NCBI GenBank assembly: GCA_048013815.1 | Contig: CM106585.1 | Location: 3,038,001 to 3,102,000, forward strand | From: Setoptus koraiensis | Lineage: Eukaryota > Arthropoda | Length of the DNA: 64,000 nt | Direction: 5' to 3' | In this document: one piece after another, positions 31,099 through 42,270 of the stretch | Numbering within the stretch: the first letter of the stretch is position 1 | Layout: the number at the start of each line of letters is the position of its first letter | Translations under genes and position numbers: made by a program | The notes under the pieces: generated by a model | What the model saw: the letters and a program-made list of their open reading frames with translations, nothing else | Told to the model about the DNA's origin: nothing | The model's database searches: none

Positions 31099-31106
31099 TA
31101 TAAATA
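31099..31106 (+). promoter_or_regulatory. TATA box of secreted gene copy B
   Basis: TATAAATA, 45 bp before the ATG at 31151. A transcript starting about 30 bp downstream would begin near 31130, which excludes the upstream in-frame ATG at 31085 and supports 31151 as the start. Confidence 0.6.
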
Positions 31107-31150
31107 CCTCTCTCCATAGTGAATCTGCACACTGCGTTTCAGGCGACAAT

Positions 31151-31786
31151 ATGAGGATTGCTATGACGATTGTTCTCTATCTTCTCATAATAATAACCTG
31201 TATTGGCTTGAGTGAATCTGGCTCTCACATAATAACTGTCAAACACTCCGCGTACAGGGATGGCGATCAATTTCTTCACGATGATCCTTCATCAGATCCT
31301 CCCATTAAGTCCATAGAACCAAGCGAGAAAGATGTCTCAGATGGGCTATTGGCATATGTAATCATACGATGCCTCGAGGACAAGTCAGAAGGTTCATCAA
31401 CTGATCCGGAAGTCGATTTTTGTAATAGCAAATCTAAGACTGAACTGAGTCAACTTCTCAAGGAGCGTATAGAACTTATCGAAAAAGAAGACGAAAGAAC
31501 GTCGGGCCAGTACACTGAGGACAACATAAAAAAATGCGAGAAACTTGCGGGCAAAGACTTGGGGAATCTTGCAAAGAGAATTTGTAAAACATTGGAGAAG
31601 AAGCTACCCTCCATTGTGAAGAAAATATACCAAGCACAAACTGTAAAAGAGAAGTGGAAATTACTGTGCACCCTCCACGTTGAGATAGCTCTTGGTGAAG
31701 GCTCTTGGGTCAAATCAACTCTTGTCAGGGCATGTGTCAAGGATCATCTGGAAAACATGGAAGAGTTCCCTTTCCGTAGAAGATGA
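31151..31786 (+). CDS. Secreted cysteine-containing protein, family of unknown function (copy B)
   Basis: 211 residues from the ATG at 31151, chosen because it gives a clean signal peptide (MRIAMTIVLYLLIIITCIGLS) and follows the TATA box. The mature part is charged and helical with six cysteines in positions matching those of copy A (IIRC, DFCN, KKCE, RICK, LLCT, RACV). It is rich in Lys and Glu and ends FRRR. The pair is divergent, so it may share regulation through the 1.28-kb spacer. No recognised domain; function unknown. Confidence 0.8.
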   Translation: MRIAMTIVLYLLIIITCIGLSESGSHIITVKHSAYRDGDQFLHDDPSSDPPIKSIEPSEKDVSDGLLAYVIIRCLEDKSEGSSTDPEVDFCNSKSKTELSQLLKERIELIEKEDERTSGQYTEDNIKKCEKLAGKDLGNLAKRICKTLEKKLPSIVKKIYQAQTVKEKWKLLCTLHVEIALGEGSWVKSTLVRACVKDHLENMEEFPFRRR

Positions 31787-31890
31787 AGCAGTTTGGATTC
31801 TGTTTCTGAACACGTATCATATTCTGAAAATAGTTCTGAGTGCGAATAACTGGTTATTCTTTGTCTACAATCGGTGTTGAATAGAACGAC

Positions 31891-31896
31891 AATAAA
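31891..31896 (+). terminator. Polyadenylation signal of secreted gene copy B
   Basis: AATAAA 105 bp after the stop codon of copy B, the normal distance for a short 3' UTR. Confidence 0.6.
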
Positions 31897-31899
31897 GAC

Positions 31900-32724
31900 A
31901 TTGAATCAAACTTCAAAGTGAACACTCAGTTGTAAACTTATCAGCTTTAATTGTCACACGCCCTAAAGCTTCCGACTTTCATATTTCAAAGTGCGCTGCG
32001 GACTGTCGCACTTATCTGATTATGGTACAAAAGTATCTGCTCCCTTGAATCAAGTCTGACTTCAATCTTGGACGAATCTATCCATTTGCCAATATCCGAC
32101 GTTTGTGCAAATTTTAATAAATATCACTCAACAACACATTTTACCAGAAAATGATCCCCGAAGCCTAGAATAGCAAGAAGGCGTGCTTCCTGAACCAGAC
32201 GAGAGAAAAACTCCATTTTCCACCCTTCTGGAGAGACCAAAACAAGAGACAAAAAGAAGGACAATTGAGGACCCGCCTTGTGTAAGAGCCTTCTCTGACA
32301 ATCATGATACAGTCATTGTGAGCAGATGCCAAAAAATGATTGTGCCAACTCGTTAGATTATTTGCGACAGGTGAGCCGGTGAATGATAAAAAACAAAGCA
32401 GAAGCGGGCAAACAAGCGACGAATGGTGATATCATTATTGCGGCCAGATATATGTTGTATAAACTGTGGCGGATCATCACTGTGAAGTGATGATTTGCCA
32501 GAGTGAGGACAAGCCAAAAAGTGATTGGGCCAATTACAAATTACATCTAGCAGCGACACCGGGTGCATTATCTTTTAATCTAAAATTACGCTCTTTTGTT
32601 GGCTTTTGTTGATTGTTGTGGTTGTTGTTGCTGCTGCTGTTGTTGTGTCAGGCGTGAACAAATACTCTCGATTTTGTCTGCAGCTACAACACAAACACAA
32701 TGGCTCACATTGTAGCCACCATCT
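31900..32724. other. Unassigned non-coding DNA
   Basis: No gene recognised. Two stretches of about 65 bp are imperfect direct copies (GCCAAAAAATGATTGTGCCAAC near 32330 and the GCCAAAAAGTGATTGGGCC-like stretch near 32510). A (TTG/CTG)n simple repeat lies at 32600-32648. Confidence 0.45.
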
Positions 32725-33611
32725 TTTTCAGCGCTTAATTTTAATTAAGGGCTTATGATGTAGTGCTGTGGGATCCTGAAGATCACGCATGAATATCCAC
32801 GCACGGTATGATGGTGGATACTAAATTCGTGCATTTCACAGGATATTCACCAATTGTGCTATGGTGATTCACGCGCTGTGTGCTTGTGAATACTCCGACT
32901 TTGTATGCCAGTGAATATTCACGTACCGATTTATTTGTGGATATTCACAGTTTTCGATCTTTAGAGTCACGCGCTGTGTGCTTGCAAACATTAGCACTAG
33001 TATAATCAGTGCTTAGTGAGTGTGTAGGCTGAAATGTGCTTGGGAGGTGGGAAGTACATTCAAGCTTGAGACTTAAAAGTTCGTCCACCTCCCAAACACA
33101 CATTTACTAGGGAGGTGGATTGAATTTTAAGTCTCGGGCTCATGCAGAGGTTAATGTATAGTGAGGAGGTGGATCGATGCTATAACGAGATAGGTTAAGC
33201 TATTTCAAATAGCGTGGAGTGACAACTTAAGTCACTCCTCATCCCTAGCACACGGTTAGCTGCAGCTTGATTCAGACTTAAGTCATTCCTCCTCTTTAGC
33301 ACACAATAAACCACACATCAGTTTGAGACATGAGTCATTGCTCCCTAGCACACAGTAAGCTCGACACTAGTTTGAGAATTAAGTCACTCCACCTTCTAAG
33401 CACACAGTGTTCTACACACTAGTTTGAGACTCAAGTCGATCCACCCCCTAATACACAGTAAGCTACAGCTTGACGGAGACTTAAGTCGCTCCGCCTCCCT
33501 CGCACAAAGAAAGCTACAGTTTGATTGGAGATTCTAGTCTCTCAATTCCTGTGTTAAAGTATCCAAACATTACACATGTTAACTCAACGGAGATTTGAGT
33601 TTCGTGATTCC
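32725..33611 (+). mobile_element. Helentron-like element, 5' part with minisatellite
   Basis: The 5' end AGCGCTTAATTTTAATTAAG at 32729-32749 is followed by the same sequence as the reversed 5' part of H2, then a degenerate array of about 55-bp units (CACTCCACCTCC, TAGCACACAGTAAGCTACAG, TTTGAGACTTAAGT). The matching 3' end was not found; a copia-like fossil follows. Confidence 0.65.
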
Positions 33612-33879
33612 CGTGTTAAAGTGCATGCACTGAGTTCCAGATGGATGTTCACTACCAAATATCTCCCAAATGGAGAGATTGAGCGATATAAGGCGAGGTT
33701 GGTCATTCGAGGTTTTACGCAACGCCCTGGTCTGGACAATTCCGACACGTTCGCACCCGTAGTCCACCTTGAATCAATCAGAATACTCTTCGCGATTATT
33801 ACTCATTTCAGATTGGAGACAATCCATTCGATGTGCAGACAGCCTTTCTCAACGGCGAGTTAGAGGAAGACATTTATAT
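33612..33879 (+). mobile_element. Ty1/copia-like reverse transcriptase fossil, short fragment
   Basis: A broken fragment with the start of copia-type reverse transcriptase (RYKARLVIRGFTQRPG and SDTFAPV regions, then an AFLNGELEEDIY-like stretch). It is bordered on both sides by Helentron-like sequence. No LTR nearby. Confidence 0.7.
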
Positions 33880-35308
33880 ACAAGTAATATTGATCAAATC
33901 AGTATTTCGAGCGCTTAATTTATTGGATGGACAAGTATGATTGGAATATAGAAGCGAGCATGTGATAACAAGTCGGAGATAACCATCTAGATTTACAGTT
34001 ATGTGCCTTTGACTGTGTTAATAGTGCGTGTGATAGCTGAGATCTCTGAATTTTTCTAGAGACAGCGAGCACTGTCTCACACACGATCTGTGCGAATTCA
34101 ATCAATTTTCTGTTTCTAGTATTGGCGCTATAGGCCATTTTTGGGCACAAAGGGTAATTGAGTATGTTCGATTTTGGAAACTGATCTCACCAGGATAAAT
34201 TCCTGAAACTTTCTAGAGACAGCTAAGACTGTGCCATACACGATCTGTGCAAGTTTAATCAATTTTCTGTCTCTAGTATTGGCGCTATGGGCCATTCCTA
34301 GGCACATGTGCCTCTACAAGGCTGTGTGACGCACAAATGCACTGTGGAGGCTAGCGTAGCCTTTTTAGTTCAAAAAATAAGAATTTCGCGACCACCCTTT
34401 ACTAGCAAACCGTCGAAATTGAAAATAATCGTAGAAAATTAACACAACTAATCGTAGAAATAGAAAATTAACACAACTAATCGTAGAAATAGAAAATAAC
34501 GACTGAGCGTAGGGATAAATATCAACACAAACAACAACAATGAGCAGACAAGCAGCAGCCAACCGCAACGAGAATCCACCACGACAAATACCAATTAACC
34601 CACGAGACGGGTGTTACATCTGTTGGAAAATTCCTAAAAAGGTACCCCGTATGATCGACTGCGGACATTCGTTTTGCCGCCACTGCATCATTGGTTGAGT
34701 TGGATTCCAAAATAACGATCCGGATCGGATCGAACGTAGAAGAGACCCACATGGAAACATCGTGGAGCAAAGAATAAGATCTCAGTGCCCAGTCTGTCGA
34801 GCAAGAATAACAATTCGTCACAGAATGACGACTGAAGAGGTCGAACCGATATTCGAGCCATTAATGGATATCGAAAATATCCCAATAGCTCCAATCCCAG
34901 AGCAAAATCCAGAAGAGGTTCATCAGCAACAGGAGGATCGAGGGATTGGCGACGAACAAGAAGTTCAAACCGTTGAAGAATTACCAGATCGAATAGGCCA
35001 ACAAGAAGCTCCCTATCCAGGAGAAATAATAAGTTGTTCAGGAAGAGGAATAAGCGTTAAGTACCTGTACTGTACTGTGTGATAGATGAGGATGCTCATG
35101 CTCTCAGCTATGACACACACATTTAGCACAGCCAAAGGCACGCAAAAATTTGAACAGTGTAATAGCTGAGAATTGAACAGTTCTCAGCTATGACACACTA
35201 TAGGAAATAGGCTAGCATTGACTAGGTTATATATTGCTTTTATATATATACTACTTTATTGATAGCATGATACAGACTAACTATTGTTTAACCAATTATA
35301 TATATATA
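33880..35308 (-). mobile_element. Helentron-like element (reverse), 3' part carrying a RING-finger ORF
   Basis: ACAAGT plus hairpin at 33880-33905 and the inverted AGCGCTTAATTTATTGG mark a 3' end in reverse orientation, inserted in the copia fossil. Repeats of TCTCTAGTATTGGCGCTATAGG match those in H2. Unlike H2 it carries an ORF for a RING protein (34540-35082) on the plus strand. Its 5' end may be the one at 37575, but flanks there differ (Ty3/gypsy integrase) and a gap intervenes, so pairing is unproven. Confidence 0.6.
34540..35082 (+). pseudogene. RING-finger ORF (cargo of a Helentron-like element), copy 1
   Basis: ATG at 34540 (MSRQAAANRNENPPRQ). RING ligands in order: CYIC, then CGHSFCRHC, then CPVC, a C3HC4 finger typical of E3 ubiquitin ligases. 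A TGA lies in frame between CRHCIIG and the second half, so the ORF is interrupted unless spliced or read through. The C-terminal 90 residues are acidic, rich in Glu, Pro, Gln and Ile (IPIAPIPEQNPEEVHQQQ). A related ORF lies at 43701-44100 inside another Helentron-like sequence. It is likely a captured host gene or an element-borne accessory gene. Confidence 0.65.
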
Positions 35309-36450
35309 GGTTGTTCTAGCGATTAGGTCCCAGCGCCGATTATGATGAAACTTCCGGTACAGGTTCATCTTGACCCAAAACCATCAGGAAAAGTGGTCCG
35401 GAAGTGCGGAAACTTCCGGTTCCGGTTTTACCTTAAGTTGCTTCTAGAGAGTTGAAACTCATCAGAATGACGTTCCAGATGACGATCAACACAATGACAT
35501 AAGATTTAGCGGGTGTTCTTTCGATTAGGTCCCCACTCAGAATTCGATGAAACTTCACACACGGGCCCCGCAGGGGCCCCACATCATGGATTATGTGGTC
35601 CGGAAGTGCGGAAACTTCCGGTTCCGGTTTTACAAAAAGTTGAAGCTAGAACTCTGAAAATTCAGAATCAGGTAGGTGACCTCTAGCGGAGCACGATAAA
35701 ATCAAAATAAATCTAATATCACTTCCGGTTTGCTAGATATCGCGGTTAAACTGAAATTAGAGGTGCGGCCGGGCCTGTGCGGTTGCGGTGAGCGGGCCCA
35801 TCATGTGCACGGACTGCGCAACACCATGTATTGGCTTGTAAATCAATTGATTCGTCTCTGTATTATCCTTATCCTTGGTGATACACATTCTTATGATGGA
35901 AATTAATTCACTACAAGGATGCATGGAGTATTCCCACTTGTCTCATCCTTATTTTTGGTCCCCCGCCTCCATTTGTGGATGGATTGCGGTCATGTGAGCG
36001 GAGGGTAGAGGGCGCAGCCCGATACCCGAAGCGCTCATCAACCCTACCTGAAGGGTTCCCGTCGCACGCAGTCGTCGCGGGAGCGACGACGGAGATGTGA
36101 CGGCCTCCAGAATACGAGGCCGCAGGCCGAGTTCTCAGACCCGCCGCATGTTAATCATCCCCGAGCGCAGCGAAGCAATGATTTGGTCACTTCCGGTCTT
36201 CAAACCCCGCAAATATGACTATATCTAGAAAACCGGAAGTCGCACAGATCTGAAAATTATTCCATCGTGTTAAGAGTAGCCTGAAACGTCACTCCAGTGA
36301 ATTTCAGAGCTCTAGCTTCAGTTTTTTGTAAAACCGGAACCGGAAGTTTCCGCACTTCCGGACTACATTCTCAGCTCTATTGGGGTCAAGGGGAACCTAC
36401 ACCGGAAGTTTCATCAAGATCGGAGTGGGGACCTAATCGAAAGAACAACC
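35309..36450 (+). mobile_element. TIR element cluster M-a (two left ends, one right end)
   Basis: A left end GGTTGTTCTAGCGATTAGGTC at 35309 and a second GGGTGTTCTTTCGATTAGGTC at 35511; right end complement at 36450. CCGGAAGT-N6-ACTTCCGG dyads are at about 35398, 35598 and (reversed) 36340. Subterminal hairpin GGGCCCC-GCA-GGGGCCC near 35563. Core at 35990-36130. No matching target duplication at 35309 or 35511, so it may be composite or nested. Confidence 0.7.
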
Positions 36451-36577
36451 GGTGTATCTATCCAGATGGTTATCTCCGACATGTCGTTACATACTCGCTC
36501 CTATATTCTTATCATACTTGTCCATCCAAAAAATTAAGCGCTCGAGATACTGACATAATCAGTATCACTTGTTCTAA
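36451..36577 (+). mobile_element. Helentron-like element, 3' end
   Basis: Matches the last 125 bp of H1 (GGTGTATCTATC... to hairpin and ACTTGT). The gap starts 5 bases later. Confidence 0.7.
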
Positions 36578-36581
36578 TTAG

Positions 36582-37081
36582 NNNNNNNNNNNNNNNNNNN
36601 NNNNNNNNNNNNNNNNNNNNNNNNNNNNNNNNNNNNNNNNNNNNNNNNNNNNNNNNNNNNNNNNNNNNNNNNNNNNNNNNNNNNNNNNNNNNNNNNNNNN
36701 NNNNNNNNNNNNNNNNNNNNNNNNNNNNNNNNNNNNNNNNNNNNNNNNNNNNNNNNNNNNNNNNNNNNNNNNNNNNNNNNNNNNNNNNNNNNNNNNNNNN
36801 NNNNNNNNNNNNNNNNNNNNNNNNNNNNNNNNNNNNNNNNNNNNNNNNNNNNNNNNNNNNNNNNNNNNNNNNNNNNNNNNNNNNNNNNNNNNNNNNNNNN
36901 NNNNNNNNNNNNNNNNNNNNNNNNNNNNNNNNNNNNNNNNNNNNNNNNNNNNNNNNNNNNNNNNNNNNNNNNNNNNNNNNNNNNNNNNNNNNNNNNNNNN
37001 NNNNNNNNNNNNNNNNNNNNNNNNNNNNNNNNNNNNNNNNNNNNNNNNNNNNNNNNNNNNNNNNNNNNNNNNNNNNNNNNN
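36582..37081. other. Assembly gap of 500 N
   Basis: Exactly 500 unknown bases; both sides are Helentron-like sequence in opposite orientations, a likely cause of the assembly break. Confidence 0.99.
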
Positions 37082-37575
37082 CTAACTTCCCGTGCGCTAG
37101 ATCCTAATTGTCAACAGCTAGCCTTCTACTTTGCTAGATCCACCTAGTTTGCATCTCAGCCTTCTCTGTATCATTGTCTCCTAGTGATTCTGCCTCCTAG
37201 CTGTTCCTCTGTTAAATTTAACAAACCAACATTTAAGCGTTCTATTGCACTAAATCTACCTAGTTTTCGTCTTTCTAGCTTCCCTAGTGCTAATTCCAAT
37301 TTGTAAACAGCTAGCATTCTCGGTTCTAATTTTGACTAGTAAGCATCTAAGCTTCCACTGTATAATTGTTTTCCAATGACTCCGCCTCCTAGCTTTCACT
37401 GTACTAACAATCTAGGTAAATTTAAAACGATAAAACCTACCAGATGCTTCCCGATGCCTTCCTTGTGCTAATTTTCCCTAGATAGAAAATTGCACTGATT
37501 TGTTCTACTCACGTGAATAAACGTATCCATCATCACCACACGAATAGCTACTTAATTAAAATTAAGCGCTAAAAA
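37082..37575 (-). mobile_element. Helentron-like element (reverse), 5' part
   Basis: Reverse complement of the 5' region of H1 (units with GAATTTAGCACT... and AGGAGGCGGAGT) ending in TTAATTAAAATTAAGCGCT at about 37552-37570. The right neighbour is Ty3/gypsy integrase fossil. Confidence 0.65.
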
Positions 37576-38182
37576 TATTATTGGCCTGATTTAGACAAAG
37601 ATGTTGAGAAATTTGTTGCCAGTTGTGATAAATGTCTCAGACGAAAAGTAACTCCAGTTAGTAAACAAGGTTCAAGTGAAGGGATATCATGTGACGAAAC
37701 ATTCAAAATGTGGGCACTCGACTTTATTGAAGAGAGGAAGACAACGAAAGAGAGCAATAAATATATCCTTGTTGCCATTGATGTTTTTAGTCGAATTGTA
37801 GAGGCTATCGCAACCAAAGATACGAGCGCGAGCACAGTTGCTCGCTTCGTGATCAACTCTATCGTCTGTCGATATGACAATGACTCCTCATTCGCATCTA
37901 ATCTGATGAGTGAAGTGACTAAGATACTTGAGATCAAATATACACAATCAACGCCATACCACTCGAAAGAGAATGGCGTAGTAGAGAGAGCTAATCGCTC
38001 GCTTCAAGACAAAATTGCTCTGTTAAATAAGCATGAAGATGAGTGGGATTTATCATTACCCCTAGCTGTGTTTGCGTTAAATAGAAGTTACCACCGTGGC
38101 ACCAGACACTCACCACATGAAATGATATTTGGCAGAAGCTTGAAAATGCCATGTGACCCTCTCAACAACCAATCGAGGGAAG
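37576..38182 (+). mobile_element. Ty3/gypsy integrase fossil
   Basis: Broken fragment of a pol gene: end of the integrase zinc finger (CDKCLRRK), the integrase core (WALDFIEERK, TPYHSKENGVVERANRS) and the downstream ALNRSYHRGTRHSP region. No LTRs visible; cut by Helentron-like elements on both sides. Old. Confidence 0.75.
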
Positions 38183-38449
38183 ACAAGTGATACTGATTCG
38201 ATCAGTATCTCGAGCGCTTAATTTTCTGGATAGACGAGTATCGTTGGAATATACTGGGTGGAAAGGGACCTTTGTTGCGCCGTGTGCCAGGGTAGGGCAT
38301 TTCTTTGCGTATTTTGTCGTTGTTTTCGTGTGCTTTGTGTGCTTTATGCCAACTAGAAAAAAAATAGCACTGATTTATTCTGTCACGTGAATAAACCTAG
38401 TCATCATCACCACCCCAATAGCAACTTAATTAAAATTAAGCGCTAAAAA
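38183..38449 (-). mobile_element. Minimal Helentron-like element H4 (267 bp)
   Basis: Has both ends within 267 bp: ACAAGT, the hairpin GATACTGA...TCAGTATC, inverted AGCGCTTAATTTT, and at the other end TTAATTAAAATTAAGCGCTAAAAA. It is the shortest complete copy in the window and defines the minimal structure. Confidence 0.8.
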
Positions 38450-38715
38450 CAATTGTGTCCGAAATTTACCCTCTGCACCTAGCCCCCCCCCTACCTTGTG
38501 TACCTTACCCGCCGTGCGAGCAGAGACGGCTCTGTGACGACGGGCAGGTAGCGCAGAAAACAGTTGTTGTTTGTGCTGATGCACACGGCGCAACAAAGGT
38601 CCCTTTCCACCCAGTAGATGCGAGTATGTGACAACATGTCGGAGATAAACATCTATGCCTGTCAGATCAGAGTAGCCGAAAAGATGACAGAATAAATACA
38701 AGTTCTCCAAATTTC
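38450..38715. other. Helentron-related flank with a 37-bp inverted repeat
   Basis: TGCACACGGCGCAACAAAGG... at about 38580-38618 is the reverse complement of a stretch inside H4 (about 38256-38292). The sequence to the right (CGAGTATGTGACAACATGTC and on) is the internal sequence of a Helentron-like element that continues beyond M6 at 39642. Confidence 0.5.
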
Positions 38716-39632
38716 GGGGCTTGTTCGGAAAGACGACACACCCCAATTTTGGTATTTCGTGTATTTTTGGGTGGGGTATGATGCCCTGAGACCGGAAAAG
38801 GTATTCCGGAAGTGCGGAAATTCTTCGTTCCCGAGATACCCGAGGTACCGCATTGTGGGTATTTCAGGGTATTTGTGGGCACATTTGGGGTACGGGCAGC
38901 CGTATCCTCCCGCATTCACATACGGTGTGGTGCTGATGGTCGATTATCGAGGCTAGATTCGACCTAACGGTCCCAGGAAGAGCATGAAAGTAGTTTAACT
39001 TAATGGGCGTGACCAATGGATGCAGCGCGAAGCACAGCTCCGGCCGCTGGATCATCGACGGGATTCTAAGCACGTACTTCGAGGCTGCGCCCCTCAGGAT
39101 ACGCCACGATGTGCGGGTGGGCCTTTGGCCCACCCGCATAGGCCGGCCTACCGTCCACGCCGTCGGCCGAAGGCGTGGACGGTAGGCCGGCCTGCCTCGT
39201 GACGGCCCTACGGGCCGTCCCGCATCCCGAGAAAGGATCGTTTCCCGTAGGCTGGAGGTCGAGTGGGCGGGGCCCGCGATCGGACTGGGTTTTATTCGAG
39301 CCCGCTTCCAAGTTGCCAGCTTGAACAAACGATTAGGCCAGAGAGACTACCCGATTCGCGTTTAATCTCGGACCGGAAGTGCTAGATTAAAAAAACAGTG
39401 AATTTCTCGAGATCAGGTTCTCAAATATGATTCGATCTAATGGAATCACGTACATCGTAGTGGAAACTGGGCGATTATATCGAAATATATGGTAAAAAGC
39501 ATCTGTGAGACAAAAAAAAATGGATTTTTTGATATCTCCGGAAGTGAAAATTTCCGCACTTCCGGACTGTCATATTTGAACCTGTGTTGAGTTTGATCGA
39601 AATCAGAGTGTGTCGTCTTTCCGAACAACACC
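38716..39632 (+). mobile_element. TIR element M6 with a triple GC-hairpin core
   Basis: A 9-bp duplication CCAAATTTC borders it, and a related site without insertion exists at about 43490-43520 (CAAGTTCTTCAAATTCCCATC). TIR subtype GGGTGTTGTTCGGAAAGACG. The left arm has the GGGTA-rich stretch and a CCGGAAGTGCGGAAATTCTT block; the core has three perfect hairpins (39112-39219). Confidence 0.85.
39112..39219. other. Three consecutive perfect GC hairpins in M6
   Basis: (1) 12-bp stem with GCGGGTGGGCC, loop TTT, at 39112-39138. (2) A perfect 21-bp stem: 39141-39161 pairs with 39172-39192, loop of 10 that holds TCGGCCGA. (3) GACGGCCC, loop TAC, GGGCCGTC at 39201-39219. The first and third are also present in the related element at 52560-52680. 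Confidence 0.9.
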
Positions 39633-40359
39633 CCAAATTTCTATCGCAGCATGGTACACATGTTGATTGCTTGCGTATGAAATCTAGTAAGATTCTAATG
39701 GTCAGTTACGTCACAATGAGTAATTTAGTTAGGCACACCAATAAGTCAATGGCGCACACTTTTTTATAGTGCATCAATTTTGAAATTCGAAGTTCGAAAT
39801 GTGACCATCGAACTTTGAATTTTCACCGGCGAACTTCGAATTGTGACCATCGAACTCTGTACGAGCACCTGGAACTAGTATCGGAAATTGAGCACGAAGA
39901 AGGTTATTTCAATGGTGGGGAATTTCGCAGCACCTTAGTATAATTTGAACAATGGTTGATTGATGTTTAAGTATCTCAACATTACACATGCTAACCTTAT
40001 GGAGATTTGAGTTTCTCAATTTCTGTGTAAAAGTATCTTAACATTACACGTGTTAACCCTATAGAGATTTGAGTCTCTCAATTTCTTTGTTAAAGTTTCC
40101 AAGAAAAAAAGATTGAAAATTCATTCGAAAGCCACTAAATTCGCACTGTCGGACAGTCTATCTACGGCTATCTAGTGTGCGAAAATTGGCAATTTCATCT
40201 TGACTAACTTGGAAACTATGGCTGATTTTTGAAATTAAAATAGTGCATGAAAATGCGGATGCATCATAGCGATCAAGTACAGTTTAAATATAGATGCGAG
40301 TATGTGATAACATGTCAGAGTTGAACATCTATGCCCGTCGAATCAGAGTAGCCGTAAAG

Positions 40360-40545
40360 GGGTTGGTACATTTTCGTCGACATTACATGTTTGTCGACAG
40401 GCCATTTTCGTCGAACGCCAGTTTCGTCTAACGCCAGTTTCGTCTAACGCCAGTTTTGTCGATGCACAGTTTTGTCGATGCACGGTTTTGTCGACAGTGC
40501 ATGTTGGTCGAAATGAATAAATATCTATGATATTCACATGAGTAT
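40360..40545 (+). repeat. Left TIR of the MULE
   Basis: GGGTTGGTACATTTTCGTCG, then five to six units of TTTCGTC(G/T)AACGCCAG or TTTTGTCGATGCACAG. The right TIR has fewer units. Confidence 0.8.
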
Positions 40546-40700
40546 CCAACACACTTTTTGTCAATTGAATGCATAATGATGGTTCATCGCGAACAATCAT
40601 ATCCTCGGAAACTTCACTAGAGGATAGTGATTAATCTGATGAGATAGATGCATGGATATGGGTGATGGAAAGTGTATGAGCAGCATTCGGAGGATTGGCA

Positions 40701-41079
40701 AGGACCAGGTGGTCCTAGAGAGAGGAATACGGGAGGACAAGTTGGTCCTAGAAAGAAAGAGCGCTGAGGACAGATATGTCCTGGTCCTTTTAAACCTACA
40801 GAAAGACCAACGACAAACAGCAAACAAACCAACCAACCAAACTAACAGACCAACCAACAAACCAACCAACCAACCAACTAACCAACCAAAAGACCAACCA
40901 ACAGACCAACCGCCAAATTCGAGAAAATCGGCAAGGACAAGGTGGTCCTAGGGATGATAAGACGGTAGGACAAGTCAGTCCTAGCGTGGAAAAGCGCTGA
41001 GGACAAAGTAGTCCTGGGATGAAATTGAGCACGGACCGATTGCTCTTGGGATAATATTGAGCTAGGACCGAGTGGTCCT
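40701..41079. repeat. Array of 16-bp dyads AGGAC-N6-GTCCT, 3' side of the MULE gene
   Basis: Seven copies at 40701, 40734, 40767, 40934, 40967, 41000 and 41064, each 16 bp, with invariant AGGAC and GTCCT ends and variable middle. Spacing in both subclusters is exactly 33 bp (40701/40734/40767 and 40934/40967/41000). An (AACC)n simple repeat at about 40824-40912 lies between the subclusters. Confidence 0.9.
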
Positions 41080-41847
41080 AGAATAGAGTGAAGTAAAAGT
41101 ATTGCCGAACTCGGCTTTATTATCCATTTAAACATCGATCAGACCTTTTATAGTTGAGCTAAGAGCGTACAGGAAGTCGTCTTGCGAGTAACATGCTTTA
41201 GATTCGAAGACAGACATGATTTTCTTCTCTTTTTGGTAGAATTTCGTGCCTTCTTTGCTGTCCTCACCTCTTTCTGCTCTGTTGACAAGATTCATCTGAT
41301 AATGATGTTCTTCTCTGAGTTTGTTCAGGATGAAATTGAAACCCGGGTGTGCCTTCCCAACTACAACTCTAATGCGCCTATGCCAGGCTTCAACACAATT
41401 TCGGGTACGGGGAAGACCCTCAGTCATAAGCTCAGATACTGACCAGAATTGAGGAGAATACTGAGCCCACATTGACTTCTGACCAAGGGTAGTCGATATG
41501 TAATTCCTCTTGAACCAATCTAAAAATTGGTCAACGTTGTCGTCATCAACTGGGAAGAAAATTGACTAGTTATCGAATGCTTCTTCGATCTCATTCGGAT
41601 CCAGGAATGCAAGAGCGATTAACTTCCTAACTGATACATTGAATGCACTATTCACTCCATATTCTTTCTTCAGTCCATTGCTGACCACAGCACGAAAGAT
41701 TATCTGGCCACAATGGAAAAGGCAGCCATGATGCTTAGAAGATGGAAACTCAACGCGGCAAGCTTTTATCGAAGCCCTCTCAAAGTCCGTTAAAATGAAT
41801 TTTGGTTGAAATAACAAATCGTGATGCACCATGTAAGCTTTTAAGTC

Positions 41848-42005
41848 TGTTAGGCAAAGCCTTGTTATATACTTTTTCTATATGTCTTTATTCATTTGAT
41901 ACGTAATACATAATGATCACTTCCCGCGATCATTCTCTCTTTTATAATAAACTTAGTATTTGAGTCTCGACTCAGCCATGACGCTGAGTCCGACTCTGAC
42001 AAGTC
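41848..42005. mobile_element. 158-bp insertion in the MULE transposase
   Basis: Flanked by the 5-bp direct repeat AAGTC (41843-41847 and 42001-42005, plus strand). Its end has a nested hairpin GACTCAGC/GCTGAGTC near 41960-41990. Removing it keeps the transposase frame, whereas treating it as an intron does not. Class unknown. Confidence 0.6.
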
Positions 42006-42270
42006 GATGAACAAACGCCTGTATGACGAGTAAGTTTTGTTTGTCATCAATGCGAATAGAAGTGGGAAAGCCCGTTTACCGGTTCCGATGCCGGCGATTC
42101 CGAAGATTGTATACAGTTGATAAAACAAGTTTGGAACAACATAGAAAGTCCCGTCCATAATTATCTCGGACTTGCCTAGAGATGAAATAATTTTGATTGG
42201 AAATGTGAGTTATCTCGCTTTAAAATCACATTCTATCACCAGAACGGCAAGATCCAGCAGAAATCGCTTA

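Noticed and set aside
33880-37575. One single reversed Helentron-like element spanning the gap
   Set aside because: The flanks differ (copia-like at the left, gypsy integrase at the right) and a 500 N gap lies inside, so the ends cannot be paired safely.
40824-40912. Open frame rich in Pro/Thr/Asn (KPTNQTNRPTNKPTN)
   Set aside because: Translation of an (AACC)n simple repeat between the dyad clusters of the MULE.
41848-42005. Second intron in the MULE transposase
   Set aside because: Splicing at the available GT/AG pair shifts the frame, whereas removing the segment plus one copy of GACTT restores continuous family sequence; an insertion fits better.
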